Source: Halorientalis persicus (GTDB lineage: Archaea > Halobacteriota > Halobacteria > Halobacteriales > Haloarculaceae). Taken from it: a stretch of 64,000 bases of DNA. Both the position numbers and the translations under genes were made by a program. Location of the stretch: the NCBI RefSeq assembly GCF_900110215.1, contig NZ_FOCX01000018.1, forward strand, positions 18,031 through 82,030, written 5' to 3'. Every line of letters begins with the position of its first letter. Within the stretch, counting starts at the first letter, position 1. Positions 25,038-33,951 of the stretch are shown one piece after another. A model generated the notes under the pieces. The model saw only the letters and a program-made list of their open reading frames with translations. It ran no database searches and was not told the DNA's origin.

Positions 25038-25894
25038 TTAGAACGCGTCAGATAATACTCTTTCACAGTACCTTCCACCAGCGCGTCAGCCGCTCGGGTC
25101 TCCGGGGTATCGTACTGGCCGTCATCATCGAACTTAGCGGCGAGGGCGTCAGACTCGATGCTCCGCAGAGTCCGACGGCAGGACTCACGAGCGCCCTCGA
25201 AGGACTCGATGTCAAGAACATCCTTCACCTCGGATTTCGACATCTTGTGGCGATGCTCCTCTGCTAACTGCAGAGAGAAGATTCGCCAAAACTGGACGTT
25301 TACTTCCATCATCCCACCTGCGTCCATCTCCGGGCGGTTGAGTTCCCGAGTGATCATCGAGTACCACTTCGTCAGATCGGATTCCAGTTCGGGGAACCGG
25401 GCAGTCGGGAAGACATCGAAGACATCAAAGATGGACTCCTCTATCGAGTTCCGACTCGGCTCTACCTCGTAGAAATCGGGATAGTTGTCGTGGAGCGTCT
25501 GCAACTTCTTGTCGAGAGTGCGCCACGTCCGCTGAACGTCGTATGGTGCATCGCTGTAGGTCTCGTCGGTCACTTCCTCCAGAGACGTCGAATAGTAGCG
25601 ATTCAGAACGCGCCTCACGATGGGGCGGAGTTCGGCCTCAAATTCACTCCCGGTATCGCCGCTGGCCTTTCCGCCGGCATTCAATGGATCGACGCCGATG
25701 TCCGCCTCGGCAGGTGTAACCACCCCGTACTGGAACCAGAAGTAGGGGATGTCAACCTCAAGCCCCTGTTCCTGGGCCTCTGCATTTAGGAGATACAGGA
25801 GCTTGTGAACCGCCTTCCGAGGAAGAGAGCTGCCGTCGTACTTGTGTTCCTCGTGGAGGAGGCGGTAAGCGAGGGTGAACTGAGGCCTCGTCAT
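25034..25894 (-). CDS. Helical protein, possible Panacea-like antitoxin
   Basis: A 286-residue protein. Its N-terminal part (LPRKAVHKLLYLLNAEAQEQ, then YFWFQYGVVTPAEADIG) has the rhythm of Panacea/SocA-like domains, in which a helix with KLLYL is followed by an aromatic and YGPV-like motif. The rest is helical (WRTLDKKLQTLHDNYPDFYE). It overlaps the PIN gene by four bases and starts only 34 bases from the Argonaute operon on the other strand. If the Panacea likeness is right, it would be the antitoxin of the PIN protein. I rate that as suggestive only. Confidence 0.68.
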   Translation of the reverse strand: MTRPQFTLAYRLLHEEHKYDGSSLPRKAVHKLLYLLNAEAQEQGLEVDIPYFWFQYGVVTPAEADIGVDPLNAGGKASGDTGSEFEAELRPIVRRVLNRYYSTSLEEVTDETYSDAPYDVQRTWRTLDKKLQTLHDNYPDFYEVEPSRNSIEESIFDVFDVFPTARFPELESDLTKWYSMITRELNRPEMDAGGMMEVNVQFWRIFSLQLAEEHRHKMSKSEVKDVLDIESFEGARESCRRTLRSIESDALAAKFDDDGQYDTPETRAADALVEGTVKEYYLTRSN

Positions 25895-25901
25895 ATACGT
25901 A

Positions 25902-25922
25902 TCTCTATACGGTTGTGATAAA
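25902..25922. promoter_or_regulatory. Overlapping divergent leaderless promoters
   Basis: TCTCTATA (25902-25909) lies 20 to 27 bases before the TTG start at 25929. TTTATCA on the minus strand (25916-25922) lies 22 to 28 bases before the ATG at 25894. Each TATA box falls between the other box and that box's own start, so both promoters can hardly be occupied together. This is inferred from spacing alone. Confidence 0.5.
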
Positions 25923-25928
25923 TGTCTA

Positions 25929-27374
25929 TTGGGGGATCGGCTCGATATCGCCGAAGCAGTTTTGCGGCCGGTCTTCTTGCATGGGCTTGTGGGAGGACAC
26001 GAAACGCCAAGCGGACGGGAGGCGAACTCTCAGAAGGGACGCGACTACGCTGATGCTGTAATTCGGTTCATGGATAGTCGCGGATATATCTGCACCGACC
26101 GAGCCGAGGTCAGTGGTAGCGGGACTGACTTGAAGTTCAAGCCAAAGGTAAGCGGGCGCCCCATTATAGCCGAGGCGAAACATCGGGGACAGAACCAGCA
26201 GGGTCTCAGTCCGAAGAAGTACAAAGAGGGGTTCGCTGAGTACTTCATTCGCTGGGTAGAAAACCCAGAGTACGAATTCCACTTCTTCATCAGTAATGAG
26301 GCCAACGGGCAGCTGTGGCGCCGGTTGTTTCGGCAAGACCCAGACAGCGAGACTGTCCGGGAATATTTCGAGGAACTGCAGGAAGACATAGCAGGAGAGA
26401 CTGGCGAAGAACTGTCTAAGTATACCGTTGAGACCTTTGAGGACTTTGCCGCCGACACCACCGTTTGGAACTGGGACTACGTCGAACTTGTACGTGAAGC
26501 GGATCGGGCGGAGCGGACGGGCGACTTGGATTACGAACCGTATCTCACGCCGTATTCGCCAATCAAAGACGGACAAGGCAAACTCCACACCAACTTCTTC
26601 GAGGTGACTAACCTCCCGAGTACGGTCTACCGATTCGCTGTACAGGACGGCGTGTCTCCGTCCTCCTTCTATGGCAGGCAGATGAATCGCCATGCCCCGG
26701 TAGCGCTCTATGAAGGAATGCTCTACTCGCTGCTCCCTCAGGAAGATCTTCCCGATGCTGCTGCCGATGCGACTGACGGCGGCGAAGACCAACTGAGCTT
26801 CGTGGAATTTTCCGACCGATCTGACGACGACAGCAAAAATTGGGCTAAGTCTCTGCTAGAAGGACTCCTCGCGTTTTATGCAAGGGAGAACGGTGCCGTG
26901 GTCGGTGAACGACACGACGGCCGTGTTACGCTAATTTATATGCCACTCAGTGATGGCGGGAACCACGGTAAGGAAAGGAAAGTAGGACGACGATGGCTGG
27001 CCAAGGAGGCTGACCGACATCCAGTTGTCAGACACCGTGCTATCGAAGTTGACGTCAAGCGGTTCGCCGGCCGATATTACTACGCGTTTTCGCCAAAGCA
27101 GGAGTTCACCGAAGACGGAAGGACGCTCGTCGATCCGGCCTACAAAGACAAGTTATCAGACGACTTCTCGCAGAGTCGCTACCCGCAGAACGCCCGCAAG
27201 CGGGGGAACATCGAGGCGTGGGCAGAGGTATTGGATCCACAAGAGTCGCTCATGGCCTACGGGGCGGCGAAGCCTATACAAGAGCTTGAATTCGAGCAGG
27301 TGAGAGACATCGAGACAAACTGCCGTCCACCGAGCGATGGCGATGAACGAACCGAACTCATCGAGCGACAATGA
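25929..27374 (+). CDS. PD-(D/E)XK nuclease protein of the short Argonaute operon
   Basis: A 481-residue protein encoded immediately before the Argonaute gene, whose start its stop overlaps (ATGA). Residues 35-90 form a nuclease core: a helix GRDYADAVIRFMDSRGY, D67 in GTDLKFK, and E82/K84 in IIAEAKH, the D...ExK pattern of PD-(D/E)XK enzymes. In short pAgo operons this position is held by an effector fused to an APAZ domain, so the large C-terminal part (about residues 180-480) is expected to be APAZ-like. I could not confirm that by motif. The nuclease type would resemble DREN-APAZ (SPARDA) or REase-APAZ. The start is TTG, supported by the promoter spacing. Confidence 0.75.
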   Translation: MGDRLDIAEAVLRPVFLHGLVGGHETPSGREANSQKGRDYADAVIRFMDSRGYICTDRAEVSGSGTDLKFKPKVSGRPIIAEAKHRGQNQQGLSPKKYKEGFAEYFIRWVENPEYEFHFFISNEANGQLWRRLFRQDPDSETVREYFEELQEDIAGETGEELSKYTVETFEDFAADTTVWNWDYVELVREADRAERTGDLDYEPYLTPYSPIKDGQGKLHTNFFEVTNLPSTVYRFAVQDGVSPSSFYGRQMNRHAPVALYEGMLYSLLPQEDLPDAAADATDGGEDQLSFVEFSDRSDDDSKNWAKSLLEGLLAFYARENGAVVGERHDGRVTLIYMPLSDGGNHGKERKVGRRWLAKEADRHPVVRHRAIEVDVKRFAGRYYYAFSPKQEFTEDGRTLVDPAYKDKLSDDFSQSRYPQNARKRGNIEAWAEVLDPQESLMAYGAAKPIQELEFEQVRDIETNCRPPSDGDERTELIERQ

Positions 27375-28795
27375 CTGTCTACCATCCATTCCGCGTGGAG
27401 TATCTTGAGGAGCCCGAAATCCAGTTTGGAGATGGCAGATCGGAGTCTTCACCGAAACGTGGACTCTTCAAGTATGGCCCCCGACTCAGAGAGGACGAAC
27501 ACCACGCAATTCGGGTGGGGATTATCGGAGACAGAACCTCTATCCAACGCTTGTCCGGTCTCTTCCAGGACATGAGGTCGCCCATCCACACCAACCCTGA
27601 TGACGACGATGTGAAGCCGTGGCAGGTTCCATACCCGGGCACCGGCGAACAGTCGAACCTGAACATCAGCATTGACGACACGAAGGCGTGGCAGCAGCGC
27701 ATCAGCAAAGCTAGTCTGCGAGCGATCAGGACAGAGTCCAGTACTAAGGCGAAGATGGAGGAACTCCTCAACCAGCTCCAAGGGGACATCGAGTTCCTCG
27801 CCGACATAGACGGGCCAGATGTCATCGTCGTCTGCATCCCAAAGAAGGTCATCGACGAATGTACTCCAGACACCGAGTCGGAGTCGAAGATTCAGGCGGC
27901 CGGGAGCGACCTACGGAACCGGATCAAGATCCTCGGAATGGAAGCGGGAATTCCAACCCAGCTCGTCAAGCCGTCGACGTTAGACATCAACTCCGAGCGG
28001 CAACGTGCCTCACGGGCGTGGAACCTGACTGCGGGCCTCCTCTACAAGTCCCAGCGAGGGTATCCGTGGAAGACCAAGGATCTCGATGCCGGAACATGCT
28101 ACGCGGGCATCTCGTTCTACCATAAGCGCGGCCGCGGGGATAGCGCCGTTCGCGCCGCGCTAACCCACGTGTTCACCCACCACGGGCACACGATCCTCCA
28201 GAGCAACCCGATGCGGAACATGGAAGAGGACGATAACGGAAAGCCACACCTGTCCTACGAAGGTGCCCAGCAACTCGTCAAGAGGATCATCGACCACTAC
28301 AAGCAAGGCAAAGGAGGGTCGCCCCCCAGCAGGTTGGTACTGCACAAGACTTCCGCATTCTGGGAGGAGGAGCGCGAGGGATTCCTAGATGCCGCTTCGG
28401 ACGTGGCCACACGGGACTTAGTCCACGTCCGAGAGCGCACGGACGTCCGACTGTTCACGGACGGGCAGTTCACTCCGCAGCGCGGCCGCCTCTTTAGCAT
28501 TCCCGACGACGATCGCCACTACCTCTTCACAACCGGGTATGCGGCGAGCGTTGGGACGTACGAGGGGAGCAACATCCCCTCGCCGATTGAGGTTCGGCCT
28601 GACGAGTTCTGCGAGACACCGTCTCGCCAGCTCTGTGAGGAAACCCTCTTTCTCACGAAGATGGACTGGAACACGACAGCTCTCGCGGTGAAGATGCCGG
28701 TGACAATCAAAATCGCTCGAAAGGTCGGTCGCGTTCTATCTGATGTTGATGCCAACCCTGACGACGCGCAGGTGCAGTACTTCTACTACATGTAA
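27371..28795 (+). CDS. Short prokaryotic Argonaute (MID-PIWI)
   Basis: A 474-residue protein, the usual length of a short pAgo without PAZ and N domains. Residues about 130-235 fit MID (DVIVVCIPKK, then a basic helix region), and residues 240-474 fit PIWI (GTCYAGISFYHKRG, LSYEGAQQLVKRIIDHYKQG, RLVLHKTSAF, RHYLFTTGYA, LTKMDWNTTALAVKMPVTIK). The slicer residues are missing: the strand that should carry the first aspartate reads AGISFY, and the LVLHK strand is followed by TS. It should therefore only bind a guide and target and then switch on the nuclease partner encoded just upstream. Short pAgos kill or arrest cells that carry invading plasmids or phage. Confidence 0.9.
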   Translation: MTVYHPFRVEYLEEPEIQFGDGRSESSPKRGLFKYGPRLREDEHHAIRVGIIGDRTSIQRLSGLFQDMRSPIHTNPDDDDVKPWQVPYPGTGEQSNLNISIDDTKAWQQRISKASLRAIRTESSTKAKMEELLNQLQGDIEFLADIDGPDVIVVCIPKKVIDECTPDTESESKIQAAGSDLRNRIKILGMEAGIPTQLVKPSTLDINSERQRASRAWNLTAGLLYKSQRGYPWKTKDLDAGTCYAGISFYHKRGRGDSAVRAALTHVFTHHGHTILQSNPMRNMEEDDNGKPHLSYEGAQQLVKRIIDHYKQGKGGSPPSRLVLHKTSAFWEEEREGFLDAASDVATRDLVHVRERTDVRLFTDGQFTPQRGRLFSIPDDDRHYLFTTGYAASVGTYEGSNIPSPIEVRPDEFCETPSRQLCEETLFLTKMDWNTTALAVKMPVTIKIARKVGRVLSDVDANPDDAQVQYFYYM

Positions 28796-28870
28796 CCATT
28801 ACAGTGGTTCCTCTATAGTCTCGCAACGGCTTATTTCAGTCCATTGTATCCCTCTACAACGGAGTTGGTA

Positions 28871-31777
28871 TTAGACAGGAAGAGCAAAACAGAAGTTTTC
28901 GACGTTGGGGGCAAGAGAAATTACCTGTGCCTTCCGCTGCAACTCCTTTCGCCGGTTTTCAATACGCTGCTCGAGTTTATTCAGACGCTCCTGCTGGCCT
29001 CGAATAGCGATATCCATGTCCGTGCCAGCTTCGGCCTTCTGCTCGTAGTTCTGAATAAACTCTTGAATCCGCTGGCGTTCGGCTTCCGCGTACTCTTCAA
29101 GATCGTCCAGCTCTTGTTGCGTTTCTTCTCGCCGACGCTCATGCAATTCCTCTCTAAGCGATGCGACTTGCCGGCTAATATGGCGATCTGCAACTCCCCG
29201 CAACTGATCTTGACTCTCAATCAGAGACCGCAGGTGGTCAGCGTCGGGCGAGCCTTTGACGCTGTCGCCCTGGACGACGCGCTGACCCAATCGCTGTCGC
29301 GGGTCCTGATGCTGAGCATCAACATACACTGGAATCATGTCTTCGCGAATGACCTCGCCCGTGCCGTCTTCGAACGTCACGTGATAGTTGTACGCAATCC
29401 CTGGCTCGTCGACGAACGGGAGGAGCTTCAGCCCAACATCGCCGTGCTCACTATCCAGGATTTGCTGCATCAGTCGCTGGACCAGATCATCATCGGGTGA
29501 AACGTAGTCGATACCATCGTGGTCCATCGCGAAGTCTCTGCTGAACGTGAACGGTCCGTACTCTTCGTTTGTTCCTTGCCGAAGGGAGCGAGGGAGCTGG
29601 GCCCTGTAGAGGTTGCTCCCGGCTTTCTCGACCTCGCCACCGAGCGCCTCGACACCGCGCTCGACGAACTCGTGGATGTCAGCCTCCGTCCCGTAGACGT
29701 CTTCGGACTCGTCCATGACCTCTTGGATCTTCTCTCGGCTCTCCTGGTCGAACGTACTCGTGTCGATGAGACTGCGTTCGTACCACTCCTGAAGCGTGCG
29801 TTGGCGCTCGTCGATGAGTTCCTCGAGTTCCTCCTTTGTTGCGCTCGCAGGCTCCTCGTTCTGGATGGACTCCATAATGAGCGAGTCGACGTTGATGTCG
29901 TCGAGCATCCCCAGCACGTCAGCCGTGTTGCCGAGTTGGCCGCGGATGTTCTCGACCTTGTTCTGGAGCATATCGAAGATCTCGCCCTCGCGCGTATCCT
30001 CGAATGTGAAGTTCCAGACCTTGACCTCCTTGTCCTGCCCATAGCGGTGGAGACGGCCGATGCGCTGCTCAAGGCGGTTCGGGTTCCACGGCAGTTCATA
30101 GTTCACCATGATGTGGCAGCTGTGCTGGAGGTCGATACCCTCGCTCGCTGCATCCGTCGCGAACAGCAGCCGGGACTGTCCGTGGTTGAACTCTTCCTCG
30201 ATACGGGCACGTTCCTCCTTGTCGACGTCGCCGTGGATCACGAGAATCTCGTCGGCCCAGGGTTCGTCCTTCACGAGGTCAAGCAGGTAGTCCAGTGTGT
30301 CGCGATACTCGGTGAACAGCAGGAGTTTCTCATCGGGTTGATCTTCGAGTAACTGTTGGATGTAACGACGGACCTTCTGGGCTTTGGAGTCGACCGAGAT
30401 ACCCTCGGCAAGCGAGACGAGATCGCGGAGCGTTTCGATCTCTTCTTCGAGTTGCGCATCGCTTTCGGTGACGGTCAGCGCGGAGAGTTCTTCCTCAGCC
30501 TGTTGTTTATCTTCCTCGTCGAGGTCCTCGCCGTCGAGATACGCAGCTGCCTCCTCTGAGAGAGTAGTGGAGGTCGACTGCTCGTCGACGAGGTCGCCCA
30601 AGCGACGACTCAGTGTCGCCTGGATGGCGCCGATGCTACTGACCAGGCGTTTCTGCATCAATGCCATCGCGAACCCCACTGCGGGCTCGTTCAGCTTCTC
30701 GGAGCGATTGTAGACGTTCTGAACATAGTCAGTAACGGCACGGTAGAACTGCCGTTCGTCGTGGGTCATCTCCACAGGAACGGTGTTGACCTCACGATCG
30801 GGGAAGATACGTTCCCCGTCATCATCGTATAAGGTCTGCTTCCCGCGGCGGATCATCACCCGGTCCACAGCTTCCTTCGAGAGGTCTTGATCCTCGGCGA
30901 CGAGGAACGGGTCGATGTACTCGACGAGTGAACGGAAGGCCTCACCCTTGCCGTCGTGTGGCGTCGCGCTGAGCAGGAGAAGTGAGTCGGAGTTGCCGGC
31001 GACCCGTTCGACCATCTTCGATGTCTTGCTCGGGGATTCGCCCCGTTTGGCGGCCTTGTGTGCCTCGTCGACGACTACGACGTCCCAAAACGCCTCCTCG
31101 AGCGCAGGCTGGAACTCATCCTGACGGAGGAAGGCTTGGCTCGTGACCATCTGCTGGTGGTCTTGGTCCCAGATGTTCGCCTCTTCGCCGAGCCGGCGGC
31201 GCTCCGCTTCAACCCACTGTCGGTCGGCCGGCGTCAGATCGATGTCAAAGAAGCGGTCCATATCGCGAATCCACTTCTTCTGGAGATGGGCAGGAACGAC
31301 GAACAAGACACGGTCGGCGCGGTTTCGCGCAGTGAGTTCTTTGAGGATGAGACCCGCTTCGATCGTTTTCCCGAGGCCAACGTCGTCGGCAATAAGCGTG
31401 CGCTGGCGCAGTTTCTGCATCACCCAGTTGACTGCGGCAAGTTGGTAGGGTTCGAGGCGGACCAGCGAGTTCGAGATACTCAGCAACTGCCCCTGTTCGT
31501 GAGCGATCTGGAGCTGGAGTGCTTGGGAACGCAGGTCGAACCACTCGGCTGAGACTGTTTCGTGGTCAGGATGCAACTGATCAGCTGACGCCTGATTTAG
31601 TTCGCCAAGTTGGTCGTGTTTCGGCTCGATATCGACATCGTCGATACAGACGGTCTTCACGCCCGCACCTTCGACGTAGGCCCGGAGATACTCGAGGTCG
31701 CCCACGGAGTAGGTTTTGATGACCTCGGCGGTGGTTCCGTTGAGAAGAATCGCGTCACCGGGCTCGAAATCATTCAT
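28871..31777 (-). CDS. brxHII: BREX helicase BrxHII
   Basis: A 968-residue SNF2/DEAD-like helicase. Motif I is in DDVGLGKTIEAGL (about residues 131-143), motif II is DEAH (VVVVDEAHKAAK), motif III is LLLSATPHDG, and the helicase C domain has LLLFTEYRDT, ATDAASEGIDL and QRIGRLHRYGQ. The C-terminal third is largely coiled coil (HERRREETQQELDDLEEYAE). It follows pglZ by 6 bases as the last gene of the BREX operon. BrxHII marks type 5 (and type 2-like variants without it are known to differ). Its stop faces the end of the Argonaute operon, with 75 bases between; no clear terminator is seen there. Confidence 0.9.
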   Translation of the reverse strand: MNDFEPGDAILLNGTTAEVIKTYSVGDLEYLRAYVEGAGVKTVCIDDVDIEPKHDQLGELNQASADQLHPDHETVSAEWFDLRSQALQLQIAHEQGQLLSISNSLVRLEPYQLAAVNWVMQKLRQRTLIADDVGLGKTIEAGLILKELTARNRADRVLFVVPAHLQKKWIRDMDRFFDIDLTPADRQWVEAERRRLGEEANIWDQDHQQMVTSQAFLRQDEFQPALEEAFWDVVVVDEAHKAAKRGESPSKTSKMVERVAGNSDSLLLLSATPHDGKGEAFRSLVEYIDPFLVAEDQDLSKEAVDRVMIRRGKQTLYDDDGERIFPDREVNTVPVEMTHDERQFYRAVTDYVQNVYNRSEKLNEPAVGFAMALMQKRLVSSIGAIQATLSRRLGDLVDEQSTSTTLSEEAAAYLDGEDLDEEDKQQAEEELSALTVTESDAQLEEEIETLRDLVSLAEGISVDSKAQKVRRYIQQLLEDQPDEKLLLFTEYRDTLDYLLDLVKDEPWADEILVIHGDVDKEERARIEEEFNHGQSRLLFATDAASEGIDLQHSCHIMVNYELPWNPNRLEQRIGRLHRYGQDKEVKVWNFTFEDTREGEIFDMLQNKVENIRGQLGNTADVLGMLDDINVDSLIMESIQNEEPASATKEELEELIDERQRTLQEWYERSLIDTSTFDQESREKIQEVMDESEDVYGTEADIHEFVERGVEALGGEVEKAGSNLYRAQLPRSLRQGTNEEYGPFTFSRDFAMDHDGIDYVSPDDDLVQRLMQQILDSEHGDVGLKLLPFVDEPGIAYNYHVTFEDGTGEVIREDMIPVYVDAQHQDPRQRLGQRVVQGDSVKGSPDADHLRSLIESQDQLRGVADRHISRQVASLREELHERRREETQQELDDLEEYAEAERQRIQEFIQNYEQKAEAGTDMDIAIRGQQERLNKLEQRIENRRKELQRKAQVISLAPNVENFCFALPV

Positions 31778-31783
31778 GGGTGG

Positions 31784-33949
31784 TCACTCCTGCGTGATTG
31801 TGACGAAGTTCAGGACGAACTCCTGGGGGAGGACGCCACCATGGTAGAAGCGGGCGTCCGGGAGTCCCTGGTTGCGGAAGCGCTGAATCGGGTCCGCGAG
31901 AGCGCTGATCTTCGTGTCGTCATCGAGGTAGCCGAGGTGTGTGTCCTCGTCAAGAAGGACACCAGGTGTGTCTTCGTCAAAATTCTCTCCAGCAACCCAC
32001 CGACGAGTCACTTTCTCGGCCTCATCGGGCGGGTGAATGTCGTCGATGTCGACGCTCTGTGGAAGGGAGACAAAGCCGTGATCGGCGAGGATGTACGCAC
32101 GATCGAACCCGTTGTTGCCGAGTTTCTCACAGATGATTCGGGCAATAGAATCGATCCGGTCGCTGAACACGCCCTCGAAATCGGTCAGCTCCTCTTCACC
32201 GGCTTTGTCGAGGTCGTTCCAGTAGTAGGCGACACGAGGCTGCCCCCATCCTGATTCGTGATCCTCGCTTTGCATGATGTAGCTCCACCCGTCGTCTTTC
32301 AGCAGTTTCTCCCGGCGGTAGTTGGTGATCTTGCGGCCGTTGCGTTCCGGGAAGAGTTCGCCATCCTCCAGTTCGATATTGAAGCTGAACTTGCTGCCCG
32401 GCGTGAGTGCTGCCTTCCCGTATTCAGTGTCCGAGGGGAGCGTTCCGACCCAAGCAGTCTCGTCGACCTCAAGGCCCGGAAGCTCACGCCGGACGGCTTC
32501 AGCCAGTTCGTGTGCGAGGTCGAATCGCAGCGCGTCGACGATGAACAATGCGACGCTCTGGCCACTCTGGAGGTGGTCTTGCTCTTGTTCGAAGAACTGG
32601 TGGGCGTAGTTTTTGCCGACGAACGGCGAGCCGGCTTCGATCTGGTCGACAACGAGGTCACCGAGATCGCTGAGGTAGTCGAGATACCGTGATTCCGTCA
32701 GTGACGTGCGCAGATCCGCAAGCGTCGCCGTCGCGGGATGCTCTTCCGGAAGGTCTTGTTCGGGCTCACCAGAGATGATGAGGTTGAACACGGCATTGTC
32801 AATCTGCCAAGTTCCGTTATCGACGTCGCCATAGAGGTCAACGACGTCAGTGGTGTCGCCGCGTTCCTCCCAAGTCTCGAGTTCGTGAGCGAGGTTGGCG
32901 ACTTCGATGGCCTGCTCCCAGACTAGAGTCCACGGAACGTCACCATAGGTCGTTTCCAGACGCTGGTGGCGCTTTGACGCACGAGTCTCACACGTCTCGT
33001 ACTCGCCGTCGTGGAACGCCTGCGTCCACTCGTCCCACAGTTCGTGTTCGAGTGAGGCATCAACGGGACAGTCGGCAAGTTCCCACGGGTCATCATAGGT
33101 TCGCAGGATGTCGTGCCAAAAGGTGGTGTCAGGGTCGAGATAGATGTCGGCGAGTTCTTCAGCACGCTCGGGGTCGACCTTGCTCAGTAGAGACTGGAGT
33201 TCGGGTCGGGAGATTCCGAGTCCCGAACTGGGTTCGGGCCGGTACTCGGCATCGAAGAACGACTCGTCGAGACCCGCGTCGACGAGCCACTCGGCGACCG
33301 CCCAGCGGCGGGTTCGCGTCACGAGTGTGTCTTCGTCGGTGACTCCCTCGACGGCAGTGACGCCATCGTCGACCAACAGGTTACGAATTTTCAGCAGCTC
33401 GTCTGAATTGTCCGGGAGGTTCTCAACGCCGTGTTCGAGGATGAACTGCACCGAATCGTCATAGCCGTCCAGCACAATCCTCGTCTGGAGGCTCTGGAGA
33501 TCAGGTAGGCCGCCATCGCCGTTGAGTTCCTGAAAGAGTGTCTTCGCGACCTGCTTGCGTTCGTTCTCGTCGGCATCCTCGTAGGCCGTGCGGAGTGAAG
33601 CAGCCTGCAAGCGATCGTTCTCGAAGCAGCGCGCTGCGAGCTTGCCGATGTGGGCTTCGACGACACTACCAGTGTTTTCGACATCCTTGAACCAGTCTAC
33701 GTCGTCGCTGTGGCCCTGTGGCACGTACCAGACAGTTCGGTTGCGGGGTGCGTCAGTGCGGAGCTCAAGCGGTGTCTGATCGGCCGCGTGGAACTCACAG
33801 CCCAGCGAGTGACTCACGCTCTCAACGATGTCATGGAGGTAGCCGCCGTCGTCCCACCAGAGCACGACTGGATCTTCGTCAACTGCCTCGTCGATGGCAG
33901 TTTCGATGGCGTCTTCAGCACACTGTGGAAGGGTCTTCGTCGCGGGCAT
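31784..33949 (-). CDS. pglZ: BREX phosphatase-like protein PglZ
   Basis: A 721-residue BREX core protein of the alkaline phosphatase superfamily. The metal-site start is ALFIVDALRFDLAHEL (around residue 468), followed by TAWVGTLPSDTEYGKAAL, and a second metal segment AYILADHGFVSLPQS (around residue 620). The N-terminal half is the helical PglZ-specific part. The stop of pglX and the start of this gene are 2 bases apart. PglZ is required for BREX protection; the chemistry is not agreed, although nuclease activity has been reported for some PglZ proteins. Confidence 0.93.
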   Translation of the reverse strand: MPATKTLPQCAEDAIETAIDEAVDEDPVVLWWDDGGYLHDIVESVSHSLGCEFHAADQTPLELRTDAPRNRTVWYVPQGHSDDVDWFKDVENTGSVVEAHIGKLAARCFENDRLQAASLRTAYEDADENERKQVAKTLFQELNGDGGLPDLQSLQTRIVLDGYDDSVQFILEHGVENLPDNSDELLKIRNLLVDDGVTAVEGVTDEDTLVTRTRRWAVAEWLVDAGLDESFFDAEYRPEPSSGLGISRPELQSLLSKVDPERAEELADIYLDPDTTFWHDILRTYDDPWELADCPVDASLEHELWDEWTQAFHDGEYETCETRASKRHQRLETTYGDVPWTLVWEQAIEVANLAHELETWEERGDTTDVVDLYGDVDNGTWQIDNAVFNLIISGEPEQDLPEEHPATATLADLRTSLTESRYLDYLSDLGDLVVDQIEAGSPFVGKNYAHQFFEQEQDHLQSGQSVALFIVDALRFDLAHELAEAVRRELPGLEVDETAWVGTLPSDTEYGKAALTPGSKFSFNIELEDGELFPERNGRKITNYRREKLLKDDGWSYIMQSEDHESGWGQPRVAYYWNDLDKAGEEELTDFEGVFSDRIDSIARIICEKLGNNGFDRAYILADHGFVSLPQSVDIDDIHPPDEAEKVTRRWVAGENFDEDTPGVLLDEDTHLGYLDDDTKISALADPIQRFRNQGLPDARFYHGGVLPQEFVLNFVTITQE

Positions 33950-33951
33950 GG

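Noticed and set aside
29519..30352. 277-codon plus-strand frame inside brxHII
   Set aside because: It is antisense to helicase motifs, has no start context and only reflects GC-rich third positions.
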